A DNA stretch of 64,000 nt, from positions 5,307,771-5,371,770 of the forward strand of contig NC_058165.1 in assembly GCF_020080835.1 (NCBI RefSeq), in the 5' to 3' direction. The notes beneath the pieces are model-generated. The model saw only the letters and a program-made list of their open reading frames with translations, made no database searches and was not told where the DNA came from. A program made the translations under genes and the position numbers. Origin of the DNA: Cotesia glomerata. Taxonomy: Eukaryota; Arthropoda; Insecta; Hymenoptera; Braconidae. Below, piece after piece: positions 47,930 through 59,339 of the stretch; the stretch's first letter is position 1, and the number at the start of each line of letters is the position of its first letter.

Positions 47930-48570
47930 GAAAATGCGGGAAAGCGGAAGATCAGGTTTTGGTCTGGATATCTCAATTAAAACGCGGAAATATTATTAAA
48001 AATTAACACTATAAATTTATTTACACTAAATACAAGTTATATTTAATATGTTAATTTGCGGATTGTTTAAATAAAAGCGGATAAATAAAGCACTGCGTGA
48101 ATAATAAAGCGAAGCCGGTTGACACGTGGTTGAACACACTGCCGGCACTGGAAAAACGGAGAATTAATTGCACAAATAACACAATTTATCTGTAACAAAC
48201 TAAAGCGAATTAATAACAATTAATTTAAGCGAATTAAATTATTAAATAAGCAAAATGCGGTTTATTAACAAAAAGCGAAAGTAAAGTAACACTGATGGCG
48301 ACTTGTTGCAATGAAAGCGTGGGAGCGAAAGATAATAATAATAATACGTCTTCTTCCTCGTAGACTTGGGGAAGAAGGCTGATTGCGCATGTCTGCGGAG
48401 CGATTAGCCAATCACACCGTCGAGACATGGCGTGAACAGTCAAGCTAAGCTTTGTGCAGGTGGTTAGTTTAAGCGGGAACTAGCGGTTGGCAGGTGCGGC
48501 TCGTGAAATTGGGAGTCCCCCAGGGGTGACTTGATCGCGGCTGGGCCTGTTCATTGAACATTAATTGTAC
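47930..48570. other. GC-richer unexplained block
   Basis: Rich in GCG words (AAAGCGAATTAAT, AATGCGG) and markedly less AT-biased at 48340-48560. No ORF or splice pattern. It could be an unrecognised LTR or promoter region. Confidence 0.3.
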
Positions 48571-49089
48571 AAGAATGACACTGAATAATCTAACCATTCG
48601 CATTCGATGACCTACAGTTCTCCTTAAGAATTAAAAAAAAAAAAAATTAACTTAATTGATGCATTTTCTCGCAAGTTATAGTGTTTTCAGAGTTTCATAC
48701 ATGACGGACAGGAAAATTGTTTGGCCTATTTTGATGATTTTTTCCGTTTCTAGTGCACTAAATCAATATTTGAAAAGTGTCAAATTAATCTCCATTAAAT
48801 TATCTTGACAATAGTATGCAAAATATCTTGATTCCGTGAACTAACAAGACTATAATAATGAAAATAGTTGCCAAAATGAGGCGAATAAAATTTTTCGATC
48901 GTAAAGCACTCTGATGCTTCGCATCACGAGTCGTGCAAATAGTTTATTAGATAAGAAACTATCTATATGGGTTCAATGTAATAAATAATTTTAGGTATTA
49001 AAATTTCAATTAAATTGTGGTGATGCTATTTAACTAGATTTTTCAAGTTCAGAGAACTATATTTTTCTCTCAGTGAAGAGAATCATCCC

Positions 49090-49162
49090 GCCCAGACCGG
49101 GACTCGAACCCGAATTGTTTGGTTACGCGCTAAAAGCTCTATCAGTTAAGCTATCCGAGACA
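49090..49162 (-). repeat. tRNA-derived SINE-like copy B
   Basis: On the minus strand TCTCGGATAGCTTAACTGAT then GAGC, later GGGTTCGAGTCCCGG: good A and B boxes. Acceptor pairing is weak. Extended flank similarity with copy A in the opposite orientation supports a SINE family rather than a tRNA gene. Confidence 0.6.
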
Positions 49163-49331
49163 TTGTCCGTAACTACCATTCAGTCACCTAATAACCGTGA
49201 TATATTTAACGTTGAATCTCAATGATTGTAAATTTACAATGAAATAATAACACATATGTATGATTTAACTTGCTATATTCTGATATACAACATTTATCTA
49301 TATTTAAAATGTTATCATTTGGTTAATTATC

Positions 49332-49963
49332 TTAATACTTATGACAATCTCTTTTCTTGACACAGCTTCCGTCAGTACTTCTCACAAAGTTATTAGCCAA
49401 GTCGCATCGGCACAAAAGTGACCCACATTTCTAAAATAAGTTTTTATATTAATGAATTGTTATAGTTCATACTAGTTATCTTTACTTAAAGACTTACAAT
49501 TCGCGCACATATCTCGGGTTCATAAGGCGCAGCACAAGTTCCTTCGCACTTTCTTCCACATGCTAACTTTTTTTCACCATTAGCACACGTTGAACAATGC
49601 TCGGCATCCACACACTGCATATTTTCTTCATCTCGGTAATAATTTTTCAGGCAACGGCAGCCTTGCGTAGATTTATTACAGGGCTAAAAAATAGAAAATT
49701 AAAAACAATCAATTTAAGATTACGTCTTTTTATAATTACTTACAGCGCAAAGGGCGGCACTAAAATCTCTCATTTTACAAGAGGGTTCACATGATCTGCC
49801 GCAAATGTTATATTCTTCATTGGGGCCACAACGATAACATTCTGGAAATAAAAATTTTTCAAGAATTAATTAAGCAATTAATTACATCAACACATCTATA
49901 GATTCACTAACTTATAAATGTTAGTAGTGACAAAAAAATACTGAGCGCTAAAATTTGTTTCAT
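49332..49963 (-). CDS. Secreted double TIL-domain cysteine-rich protein
   Basis: Four exons on the minus strand: 49963-49912, 49841-49744, 49683-49498 and 49430-49332, with GT/AG borders and matching phases, giving 144 residues. Residues 1-18 are a signal peptide (MKQILALSIFLSLLTFI). Two trypsin-inhibitor-like domains follow, each with ten cysteines in the TIL spacing (first: CGPNEEYNICGRSC ... GCRC; second: CANGEKKLACGRKC ... LCRC). TIL proteins usually inhibit serine proteases in haemolymph or venom, and some serve immunity. The reactive loops cannot be assigned to a protease here. Expression site is unknown, and the introns are short. Confidence 0.85.
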
Positions 49964-50294
49964 TGCTGCACAAGTTCGGTATCAACTAATTGGCGGACAA
50001 GTAGATAATACTCATATACATATAAATATATTATTTTAAGTACACTGGACTTTCCTGCTTGTCGCAATATTTATCTTGTGACTAATGCACCGATACACGC
50101 TATATGACACAATGACATGTTAATTATTTCATAATATATATGATTTATCAGATTTATAGTTTGTTCATTTTTCCTCGTTTTTAATCGCATTTGGGTAAAT
50201 TTTATCATCAGTTAATTATATAATAGTGCAATCGTTAATAAAATATTTCGAAATGAAGATCTTCATGTTTAGAATAAAATTTTTGAGTTAGTTA

Positions 50295-50501
50295 TCTATA
50301 CTAATATTATAAAGAGGAAAGATTTGACTGTTTGTTTGTTTGTTTGTTTGCATTGAAAAGGCTCCGAAACTACTGAACCGATTTGAAAAATTCTTTCTGT
50401 TGGAAAGCTACACTATCCCCGGGTGACATAGGTTATCTTATATTATGAATAATTTGAAAATTTTTGTTAAATACCCGTGCGAAGCCGGGGTGAACTGCTA
50501 G
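50295..50501 (+). mobile_element. Short Helitron-like element
   Basis: 207 bp starting TCTATACTAATATTATAAAG after an A and ending CTAG before a T. Hairpin CCCGTGCGAAGCCGGGG sits seven bases before CTAG. Inside is CTCCGAAACTACTGAACCGA, a word common in insect elements of this type. Confidence 0.75.
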
Positions 50502-51114
50502 TATAGAATATTTTGATGAATTTAATAATATACAAATCATCCGTGGGTTTAGTTGGTCTGTTGAAATTTGTTATTTATTCTATTGTGTATTCGCTAAGGA
50601 ATGAAATTGTGATGTAAGGCATAGAAAATATTGATACAGCCGTATCAGAGTTCAATTTACTTCATTGAGTATTGGCTTATAAAAATTATTTTTACAATTT
50701 ATCAGTAAAGCTTCGCTATCTGCAAATTTTTCCAGGTTGCTTTGGTTTATAAATACTATAGATGAATTTGCCTGACCAATATTGTATATTCATACATTAA
50801 TCCATGACGCGCCATCGCAATATGATAATGTCCTTACCTTTATTTGAAATATCTAAAAAATTAATTTAAAAAAAAAATCATCATTATCATCATCATTGGA
50901 TGATGATCAGAATCTATATCAAAAAGAGGATAAAGAAAATACTATAGTATTATAGCACTATAATAAACTGAGAGAAAAGTATAGAGTTGTTTTATGAATC
51001 AAAAATGGTTTGTATTTCTAGTTTCATAATTTTTTAATTTTTTATTTCAAATATTTTTCATTAATTATTCACAAAAAAATAAAAATTGAAACAGAAAAAT
51101 AAAATAAAAAACAA

Positions 51115-51300
51115 AACTTTCGGTCGCGGGCTAATCAGAATTCGTATATTCTGCCTCGCAAGTATTACCCGCCGCTCCGATGGGTTATATAATGGTATTG
51201 TAGCGAGTGGAAAGGTCGCTCTTCACGGTCCGCGCGAATACAAGCTCCTATAAGATACTCTCTTCAAGATCCATGCTTATTGATGAGGGTAATAGGTAAT
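51115..51300. other. GC-rich island of unknown nature
   Basis: About 180 bp with high GC (TCGGTCGCGGGC, CCCGCCGCTCCGATGGG) inside AT-rich DNA. No frame longer than a few dozen codons. It may be a repeat or a conserved noncoding element. Confidence 0.35.
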
Positions 51301-51557
51301 TGCCCTTTTGAAAACTTGAAACATTTTTTAACTATAAATTATCTTAGGGAAAAATTTTAAAGACTAGTCTATTTGAAATAATAAAGTTTACTTGACTTTA
51401 TTTCCAAAATAATTCTTCAATTCTTAATTCACGTCGGATGAGTTTTCAACTCTCGAATTTTATTATTCGAGCCTAATGCAGGCTTACAACACTCCAACAA
51501 TCTGCAGACCATCAACAACAATAAAAAGATAATGGAGTCCTCATTCAGTCAGATATA

Positions 51558-52235
51558 GTAAAGCCTGTACAAATGACCACCTTTGTAATTTGACCACCTC
51601 TCTATATTGATCAATATTTCTAAGCGTCGGCTTAATTACGCTTACATTACCCATACTAATACCTCTCTAATCTGACTACCTCTCTATTGTGACCACCTGA
51701 CTAGTATGACCTCTGTTTTGAAGTTGTTTGAGTTCCAATTCACCTGTATATATTGACCGATTCTCCCCAGTCATTATATTTCGCCTTATCTATGAATCTT
51801 CTTTCGTTACTTTTGTTTAATATTGACGAACGTGATACTATTTTGACTGACACCGTACATAAATTTTCTAATAACATCTAAATTTAACATATTGCTATTG
51901 TGCACGTTTCAAGATTTGTTGTTTAATGTTTCGTAAAACATGGATGAGAATCTACAAAGTCATTTTAATAACTTTATACATGAATTACCCAAGTCGAAAA
52001 AATGAACTTACATGAGCTTAAATCAATTGTTTTAGTATAGCAGTTAAGTTCATTTAAGTTAATTTTTTTAACTCGGGTAGCTACTGAAAGAGAAATGGAA
52101 GAAATTGATAAGTTGTTGCCTGTATATAAATTTGTTAAAACATGCCCAGCAACGAAACCTTTTTGAAACGATGCATCTGTTGACGGCTGGATGAAAGAAA
52201 TTTGGACTCGCCTAAGGTATGGTAATTACGGAAAG
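51558..52235 (+). repeat. Degenerate DNA-transposon remnant
   Basis: Starts with AGTAAAGCCTGTACAAATGA, close to pogo/Tigger-type termini. Later carries coding-like text with stops (EREMEEIDKLLPVYKFV near 52087). No right terminus found. Confidence 0.35.
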
Positions 52236-52382
52236 GCACATAAAAAGATTTACCTTAACACTAATTGTAGGATATGTATAGTAGAACCAGAGACACTAAA
52301 TCAAGGCAACTACTGAGAGGACTTCCAATGAAGGAAATTTGTGTTTTTTTCAAGGAGATAGAACGAAGAAAGGATACTAATA

Positions 52383-53219
52383 CAGTACAGCCTTGATATA
52401 ACGAAACTCAAGGGAAATAGAAATTATTCGTTATATCGAGTAATTCGTAATAATGAGGTTTGTTATATAGAGGTTGGATTAAACTCGATTCGTTATAACG
52501 AGGTAAGAAAATTTCCACCAATGAATAACAACTCATTCAAATCAAAACACAGAATTATTTATTTGAAAACATTTAAATCAGTTTAAGGTCAAAATCGACA
52601 TAGAATGAACAAAATAGACAAAATAAACATAGGTATTAAAGAAAACATAACATGATTGAAGAATAATAGCATTAGCTTAATGATATAAGCTTAATCTTCA
52701 TTTTTCGCTTCTTTACTCGAAAAAAAGTGTTCGTAATTATATCCAAAGCACAATCGAACTCCGTAATGGATTTAACTACACCGTCAAATAAACCACCTTT
52801 TTTGAAAAATACATATTTAATCACATCTAGAGCGTTGCGTGCATCTTTTATCGTAAAATCATTTTGATTTATTTTATTCTCTTCTTCCTCTGCGACAGTG
52901 ATCAAACAGCAATGACTGATTTATGAAGAATTAAACGTGTCAGCACTCGTTATATTAAGACATTAATTATTGTGGAATTAAGTGGGGATAATTTGTAGAA
53001 TACGTTATGTAGAGGTTATAGGCTGGAAAATTCTTTATATAAAGGTCAATAATAGTTTCTATCTATATTTTGCAAAAATTAAACTTTCGTTATAGTGAGG
53101 TTGTTAGAAAAATATATTCGTAATACAAAGGTATATTTTACATAGACTCTTATGGGCAGTTCTAGGGGATTTTGAAAAATTTGTTAAATCGAGGAATTCG
53201 CTATATTGAGGTTACACTG
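52383..53219 (-). mobile_element. pogo/Tigger-type element, internally decayed
   Basis: Termini CAGTACAGCCTTGATATAAC and inverted TATATTGAGGTTACACTG, flanked by TA (52381-52382, 53220-53221). The internal minus-strand remnant at 52672-52905 resembles a pogo/Tigger transposase C-terminus. Length 837 bp. Confidence 0.82.
52672..52905 (-). pseudogene. pogo/Tigger transposase C-terminal remnant
   Basis: 77 codons (ATG context uncertain) including IKDARNALDVIKYVF, like the Glu-rich then helical C-terminus of Tigger/jerky-type transposases (acidic EEEEN run followed by an ALxxL helix). Lies within the TA-flanked element. DDE core and DNA-binding domains are missing. Confidence 0.55.
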
Positions 53220-53221
53220 TA

Positions 53222-54482
53222 TATAATATCTGAAAGATACAGGTGAAATATCCAAAGAAAATACAACCAAAGAAGATAAATACACTAAAAATGACCTATA
53301 AATGTCTAGTTACCTATTAAAAATAAATTTTATGAATATAAATGTTTTCTTTTAAAAAAATATTAGATTTAAGAGAAAAATGTATAAGAGTTTGTTAACA
53401 TCAAACTGTACAACTGGTATTAATAAATAATATTTTTATTCGATATTTCAATATTTTATTTAACCTTCACCATATTTGCTTTGTCCGAAATATAATATAA
53501 TTGACATCCATTAAAAAAAGTCTTTACGATAGCTCGTCAGAAATAGATAAAGAAAATATATTTCATTAAATAGTAATTTTCAATTATATATCTAAAAAAA
53601 CCTGAACAAGTGACCGAATTTTTTTATTTCTTCGAGAAAAAATCAATATGCTTTTAAATTTGAATTGGAAATTTATTGGGGTTCTTAGCTTTCTTACGAT
53701 TTGTAGTCGATGTAACATGTGGAACCCATGCTGAATCCAAATTAGTAATTTGGAGACCAAAACATTCTTCATAAATTTGTTTGATCTTATCAGATAACGA
53801 TCTTATCATTGAAACTGCCAATTTTCATCATTTTTACGGTTTTTTGAAGTTTTCTCGAAATTTCGAGGGTGTAGGGGTCAAACTGACCTCGAATTTGGAT
53901 TCAGTGGACCAAAATACGTACCCTTAGGTAGGTCCGGTCAAATGCATATTCTACTTAATTTTTTTTGTGTGCCGGTGTAATTATTATTGTTGTTTTAACT
54001 ATTATTGCCTACAACATGAAAATCATATGGCTGCCCCAATTTTTTTTTCCGTGTATATATTATAGGAATCATTTTGAACTCACCCCGCACGAAGATTTTA
54101 TCTTTATTTTATTTTTAGAATGATTCCCATAATGATGTAGGAATGATTCCTATAATATTCTAGGAATCCTTCCTATACCATTATGGGAATAGTTCCCGTA
54201 ATGATATAGGAACCATTACTATATCATTATGGGAATATTTCCCATAGTATTATGGGAATGGTTCCTAGTATAATTGTATAGGAATCATTCCTATAATTAT
54301 AGAAACCATTCCTGTACCATTATGGGAACCATCCCCATCATTATGGGAAATTTTCCCATAATTCATGGGAACAGTTCCTATAATTGCCTGGGAACTGTTC
54401 CCATCAAATTATGGGAATAGTTTCCATATTTTTCTTTCCGTGTATTATTTTTATTTTAATTAGTTGAAGTTGTACAGTTTTT
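53222..54482. other. No gene; array of TTCCCATA-type palindromes
   Basis: From about 54105 to 54430 the sequence repeats words such as TTATGGGAA and TTCCCATAAT in both orientations roughly every 15-25 bp. The result is a dense imperfect palindromic array. The rest is ordinary AT-rich DNA. Confidence 0.6.
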
Positions 54483-54486
54483 TAAC

Positions 54487-55613
54487 TGTTACGTTCCCGA
54501 AAATACGGTAAATAAATTCATTGAGATTTAAATAATTAAATAACAGGTTTTGACATCTTGGGTAGTCGATCGACCCCCGGTGTGTCGTCACAGATGAGTT
54601 TACTTTACTAACCACTTAGCTTCAAAAAGCGGGTAGGTGTCGTAACCCACCTTTCGTAAGTACTCCTCGGTATAATACCCGTATCTGGGGTTATTGATCG
54701 AGATGACGCCTCCTGGAGGGTGAACCTCGGGAACCTCTACCAACTTCCAGGTCCTGGTGATGTCCGTCCAAAAGGCAGGGTGGTTGTTGCTGGCGAAGAT
54801 GGACTGACCCTGTGGACCCTGGTACGAAGGTGATTTGGGCGAGTCTTCCTCAGCGGTTCGTACTACTCTCACCCGGGGTTCCAAGAGTATCTCGTCGTCG
54901 ATTATTTTCAACGGGGGTTTAGGCGCCTGAACTACTTCCACTCGCGGCTCAACTGGTTTTTCGTTGTTGATTAACGGCAACAAATGAAACAGCTCGGCTA
55001 TGCGACGACGGCCCTTTTGTACCGAGCGACCTGATCGACGTGATCGACGTGATCGTCTTTTCCGAGACATGAACCGAAGGAATTTGGTACTGGCGGAAGG
55101 CTAGCTTGCGTTCTCGCCGAAGGGTTTCCTTATATGGGGTGGAACAGCTTGTTAAAGGCTCGCTCCCATAATAAGTGTAGTGGGCTATATGTTCAGTATA
55201 GCAGGTTTATTGGTTATTAAGATCTGGGGAGATTCAAGCCGATTGACAGAGCTCTCTGTACTAGAGAGTTCGAGATCTACTGACTTGATCTGCTCCAGAA
55301 CAGTGTTTATAAATCTTATTGTCAGCCATATTGGTGTAGCTCAGGTTACTCCTGAGAGAGTCGACGAGGCCCGGGTTCCATGCTGACGCAAGATGTTTTG
55401 GTTATCCGCGGCCACGGCGACTCTCTGCTGACGCCTTATCACAAGAGATTTCCGTTACTCCGCTGTTGGTATAACCACCAGCGAAGCAACAGATATCCCT
55501 TGTTATGCGTTCGGAGAATCTGATCAGTAAAAATAAGATCATTTAAATAAAATAAAATAAGTCTTGAAAAAAATTAAAAATTAAATCTAGGCGGAAATTC
55601 GTGGAACGTAACA
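54487..55613 (-). mobile_element. Solo-LTR-like unit with TAAC duplication
   Basis: Begins TGTTACGTTCC and ends GGAACGTAACA, an 11-bp perfect terminal inverted repeat with TG...CA ends. It is flanked by TAAC at 54483-54486 and 55614-55617. Size (1127 bp), ends and 4-bp duplication fit a solo LTR. Orientation is unclear: AATAAAAT signals occur near the right end, while a TATAAG box precedes the internal ORF on the minus strand. Confidence 0.7.
54600..55070 (-). CDS. Basic-N-terminus protein encoded inside the solo-LTR-like unit (156 aa)
   Basis: ATG at 55070, with a TATATAAGG-like box about 55 bp upstream, and a stop at 54600. The first 25 residues are extremely Arg/Ser-rich (MSRKRRSRRSRRSGRS), suggesting nucleic-acid binding or a nuclear signal. 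The middle is Pro/Val/Glu-rich, with two related EPRVxVV segments. The C-terminus is aromatic (NPRYGYYTEEYLRKVGY). It is clearly richer in GC than its surroundings. No family recognised. An ORF filling much of an LTR is unusual but known in some retroelements. It could also be the single gene of a small TIR element. Confidence 0.55.
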   Translation of the reverse strand: MSRKRRSRRSRRSGRSVQKGRRRIAELFHLLPLINNEKPVEPRVEVVQAPKPPLKIIDDEILLEPRVRVVRTAEEDSPKSPSYQGPQGQSIFASNNHPAFWTDITRTWKLVEVPEVHPPGGVISINNPRYGYYTEEYLRKVGYDTYPLFEAKWLVK

Positions 55614-55617
55614 TAAC

Positions 55618-56281
<664 letters not shown>

Positions 56282-56960
56282 TATGTGAACCGCTTATAAC
56301 TTTCGAACGGCTTGACCAATTTCATCGCGGTTGGTGCCATTCGAAAGGGCTTGACCAAACTTAGATTTTGAAAACTATTTGGACCGATTCAGATAAATAG
56401 ATTTTGAGAAATCTTCAAAAACTGAAAAAAAAATTTTTTTCAAATGTGGTTTTTTTGGAATAACTTTTAAACGGCTTGATGGTTCAACTCCAAAAACTAA
56501 TCATCTCTTAACCTCAAAAAACCACGTCGATCGCCACCAGTCCGGTCAAAATCAGTTGATTCGTTCGAGAGATATCGTGAACGAAAGAAAACCGAAAAAA
56601 GTGTTTTTACATGCTTTTTTTTCGGAATAACTCCGAAATTCCTAGCGCGATCAATTCAAACTATGAGATTCTTTATGAGGCTTGAAAAACTGCGTCAAAT
56701 GCTGCCAACCGTGTGAAAATCGGTTAATCATTCAAAAGTTATTGCGGTTTAAAAATTCAAAAAATAGTGTCATCAAATCTCTATCAGAATTTTTAGCTCA
56801 AAGAGCTCAAAAGCATAAGAAAGCAATCGCTTTGAGCTCAGAGAGCTCAAAATAACTCATAAATTGTATTTTTGAGCTCGAAGAGCTCAAAAACGTCGTT
56901 GGTGCAATATTAAGCGCCTAAGTATGGAATTAGCGGGAAATCGCAGGGATGGCCTTCAGG

Positions 56961-57938
56961 CCCGAGTAAAAACAGAATTCCGCCGCAACACCGCTGCACG
57001 GCTTTTTAAGCGCCGCACCACCGCTGCACTACAGCCGTGACAATTTTGGTTATTTTATAAGTGCCGTATCACCGCCGCACCACCGCCGTGACAAGTAAAG
57101 AATTTATCTATTCGCCGCACTACAGCCGCACCAGCGCCGTGACAAGTAAATAAATTTCTATTCGCCGCACCACCGCTGCACCACCGCCGCACCACAGCTG
57201 TGACGCGCCCGGGTAAAAATAAAATGATTAATTTTGACGAAAAAATAATAAATTTCGTTCGACCGCCGCACCACCGCTGCACCACCGCCGCACCATACCA
57301 CTGTTTGATGGTATATACATTGAAATAATATATTCGTTGATCATTCAAATAGCTTAACTAAATTTTTTAAGTTAAGTATGGCTTGCAGTGCAGTTGGCAA
57401 TGTTCGAGACTTCCATGCAGACGATCCAGGTTCGAATCCCATCACAGTTCAATTTTTAAAATTCTTTCAGAGTATTTCGATAGGCGTACCGCTTCTGTGC
57501 AACCCGAGGACGAAATTAAAAATCTACATCAACAATACGACTAAAAAAATCAATAATTTCGCGGTGCTTTGGCCTGATTTAAAAAAAATTTTTTTTTTTA
57601 ATATTAGGCATTCGATTAAAAGGAGGTTGATCAATAGGTCTTACATAAAGATTTCTAGTCGCATTATTTATTAATTAATTATTGCGTGATAAATTAATTA
57701 TGATACCATTTTTTGTGAAATTGTAGGTACGATTTAGCATTGGTGCGGCGGTGGTGCAGCGGTAGTGCGGCGATGCTAGGGGGAGTAAATTTTTAGCGTG
57801 CGGCGTAATAGTCCGCCAAACGGCGGTCGGGCAGCGGTGGTGCGGCGGTATGGTGCGGCGGTGGTGCAGCGGTGGTGCGGCGGTCGAACGAAATTTATTA
57901 TTTTTCCGTAAAAAATAATAATTTCATTTTTACTCGGG
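56961..57938. mobile_element. GC-rich foldback element
   Basis: Ends CCCGAGTAAAAA and inverted TTTTTACTCGGG, inserted in copy 4 with GG on each side. Both arms are tandem arrays of GCCGCACCACCGCTGCACC-like units in opposite orientation (56975-57295 and 57736-57890), so the element can fold on itself. No clear protein. Confidence 0.75.
57376..57447 (+). ncRNA. Weak tRNA-like segment inside the foldback element
   Basis: Carries GTGCAGTTGGCAATG (A-box-like) and GGTTCGAATCC (B-box). T-arm and acceptor pairing are poor. It could be an old tRNA-derived piece or coincidence. Confidence 0.25.
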
Positions 57939-57965
57939 GGGTCAACCGTTTTCCTAATTTTTTTT

Positions 57966-58734
57966 ATTTTAAATCAGAGGGAGATATCAATCGACACGCA
58001 CCATTCCGGTCTATTTTTTTTAGAGAGGGGAACTTCAGCGCCATTTTTCTAATTAAAAAAAAAAATTTTTTTTTTTTGATTTTCATTTTTGTGTAGTTGA
58101 TAAGTAATAGAATAAGTGTAAAAAATTTGAAAGCATTAGTCATTACCTCATAGAGAAATAAAATGTTTAAAATAGCTTAAATTTTAGACCACTAGACCAC
58201 CAGGTCTTAAACATTTCTTTGTTGCTGTAGGATGGACAGCGGTGCTTCTCGGCCTATCTTACCTTACCCCTCCCCAGTGCTCTGTTAGCACGTCTGGTGA
58301 TGCTGTAGGAGTATTTAGTAGCATAACATTAAACATTTATGCTGAGGCCCCTTAAACTAAAACATTTTTCTTGGTTAAGGTAAATTTTACTTATTTCAAG
58401 AATTTTTCGTCTTGATTCAAGACAATGAAACTTTTCAAAATTATTTTCTTGGTTTAAGAATTTTTCTCTGCATTTAATTTAATTTTTTTTTCTGTGTATT
58501 TAATCTCATTTTTATATATTAACATAAAATAATACTAAGATTAGTCGACGTTTTTAATTTTTTTAAATTTATTAAATTAGAACTAAAAAATATTTGTTTT
58601 AAATTGCACTTATAATTTTTAAAGTTTTTTACAAATGAAATTTTTTTATAATAATTTTTTCAATAAAAAAAAATTCTTAAAATTTTTAGACGTCAGCTAA
58701 CTTAATTTTCATTAATGTAAATCATATTTTTTAG
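57966..58734. other. No gene seen
   Basis: AT-rich, probably intron upstream of the exons at 58735. Includes a possible degenerate MITE (58370-58490) similar to 10776-11016. Confidence 0.4.
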
Positions 58735-59339
58735 CCTCGGTTTGAATCATGACGATACAAGTGTCCTATGGGTATATAGTTACCCATCAGGTAAACTCAT
58801 GGGATCCTCTCGAGGCGATAAGGAGTGGTCGCAGAAATCAAAACAAGAGATGCAACAAGTTATGCAGTAGGTTGATTACATTATAAGAGCAGATATTGAT
58901 AACTACTAATTTTATATAAAATTACAGCGATGCGGATTTTTCATGTTTGGAAAACTACCCTAACGCAGGATCTGTTTCAACAAGTTATCCAGAGCCTAAA
59001 TATAACTACCGAGCAAATGACATAAGCCCACCAAAGACTAGTAATCCAGGATGGTCATTCGGTAGTGGTTCAAATGGTTTCGACACTGATTTACGTCCGG
59101 CGGATATTGATTCAGAATATAGTTTTGATATGATTGGTTCAAACAATTTTCAACCACCAGCGACCAGGAACACTGCTTGGCTACCTGATTTTAATATGAA
59201 TAATAATCAAGATTTGTTTCCCAAAAATCCTTATTCAGGATATTCTAATGACAATAATTATAATGATAATTATAGTAGGGGAGGGCTTTTCTCATATAAT
59301 GACGATACCGCTGATGAAGGTGATTACAGTTATTATTAA
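58735..59339 (+). CDS. Last two exons of an unidentified host gene
   Basis: Exon 58735-58866 follows TTTTTTAG. It encodes a hydrophilic segment (GLNHDDTSVLWVYSYPSGKL), and ends CA before GTAGGT. Exon 58928-59339 follows ATTACAG and continues the same frame to the stop TAA at 59337-59339. The C-terminal 130 residues are rich in Asn, Tyr, Asp, Ser and Pro, without domains I recognise. Such tails are usually disordered. Upstream exons were not found within this window. The stop codon lies within the TTAA target of the adjacent transposon. Confidence 0.6.

Noticed and set aside
47533..49162. Two functional tRNA genes
   Set aside because: A and B boxes are present but acceptor pairing is poor and the similarity extends into the flanks, which favours a SINE.
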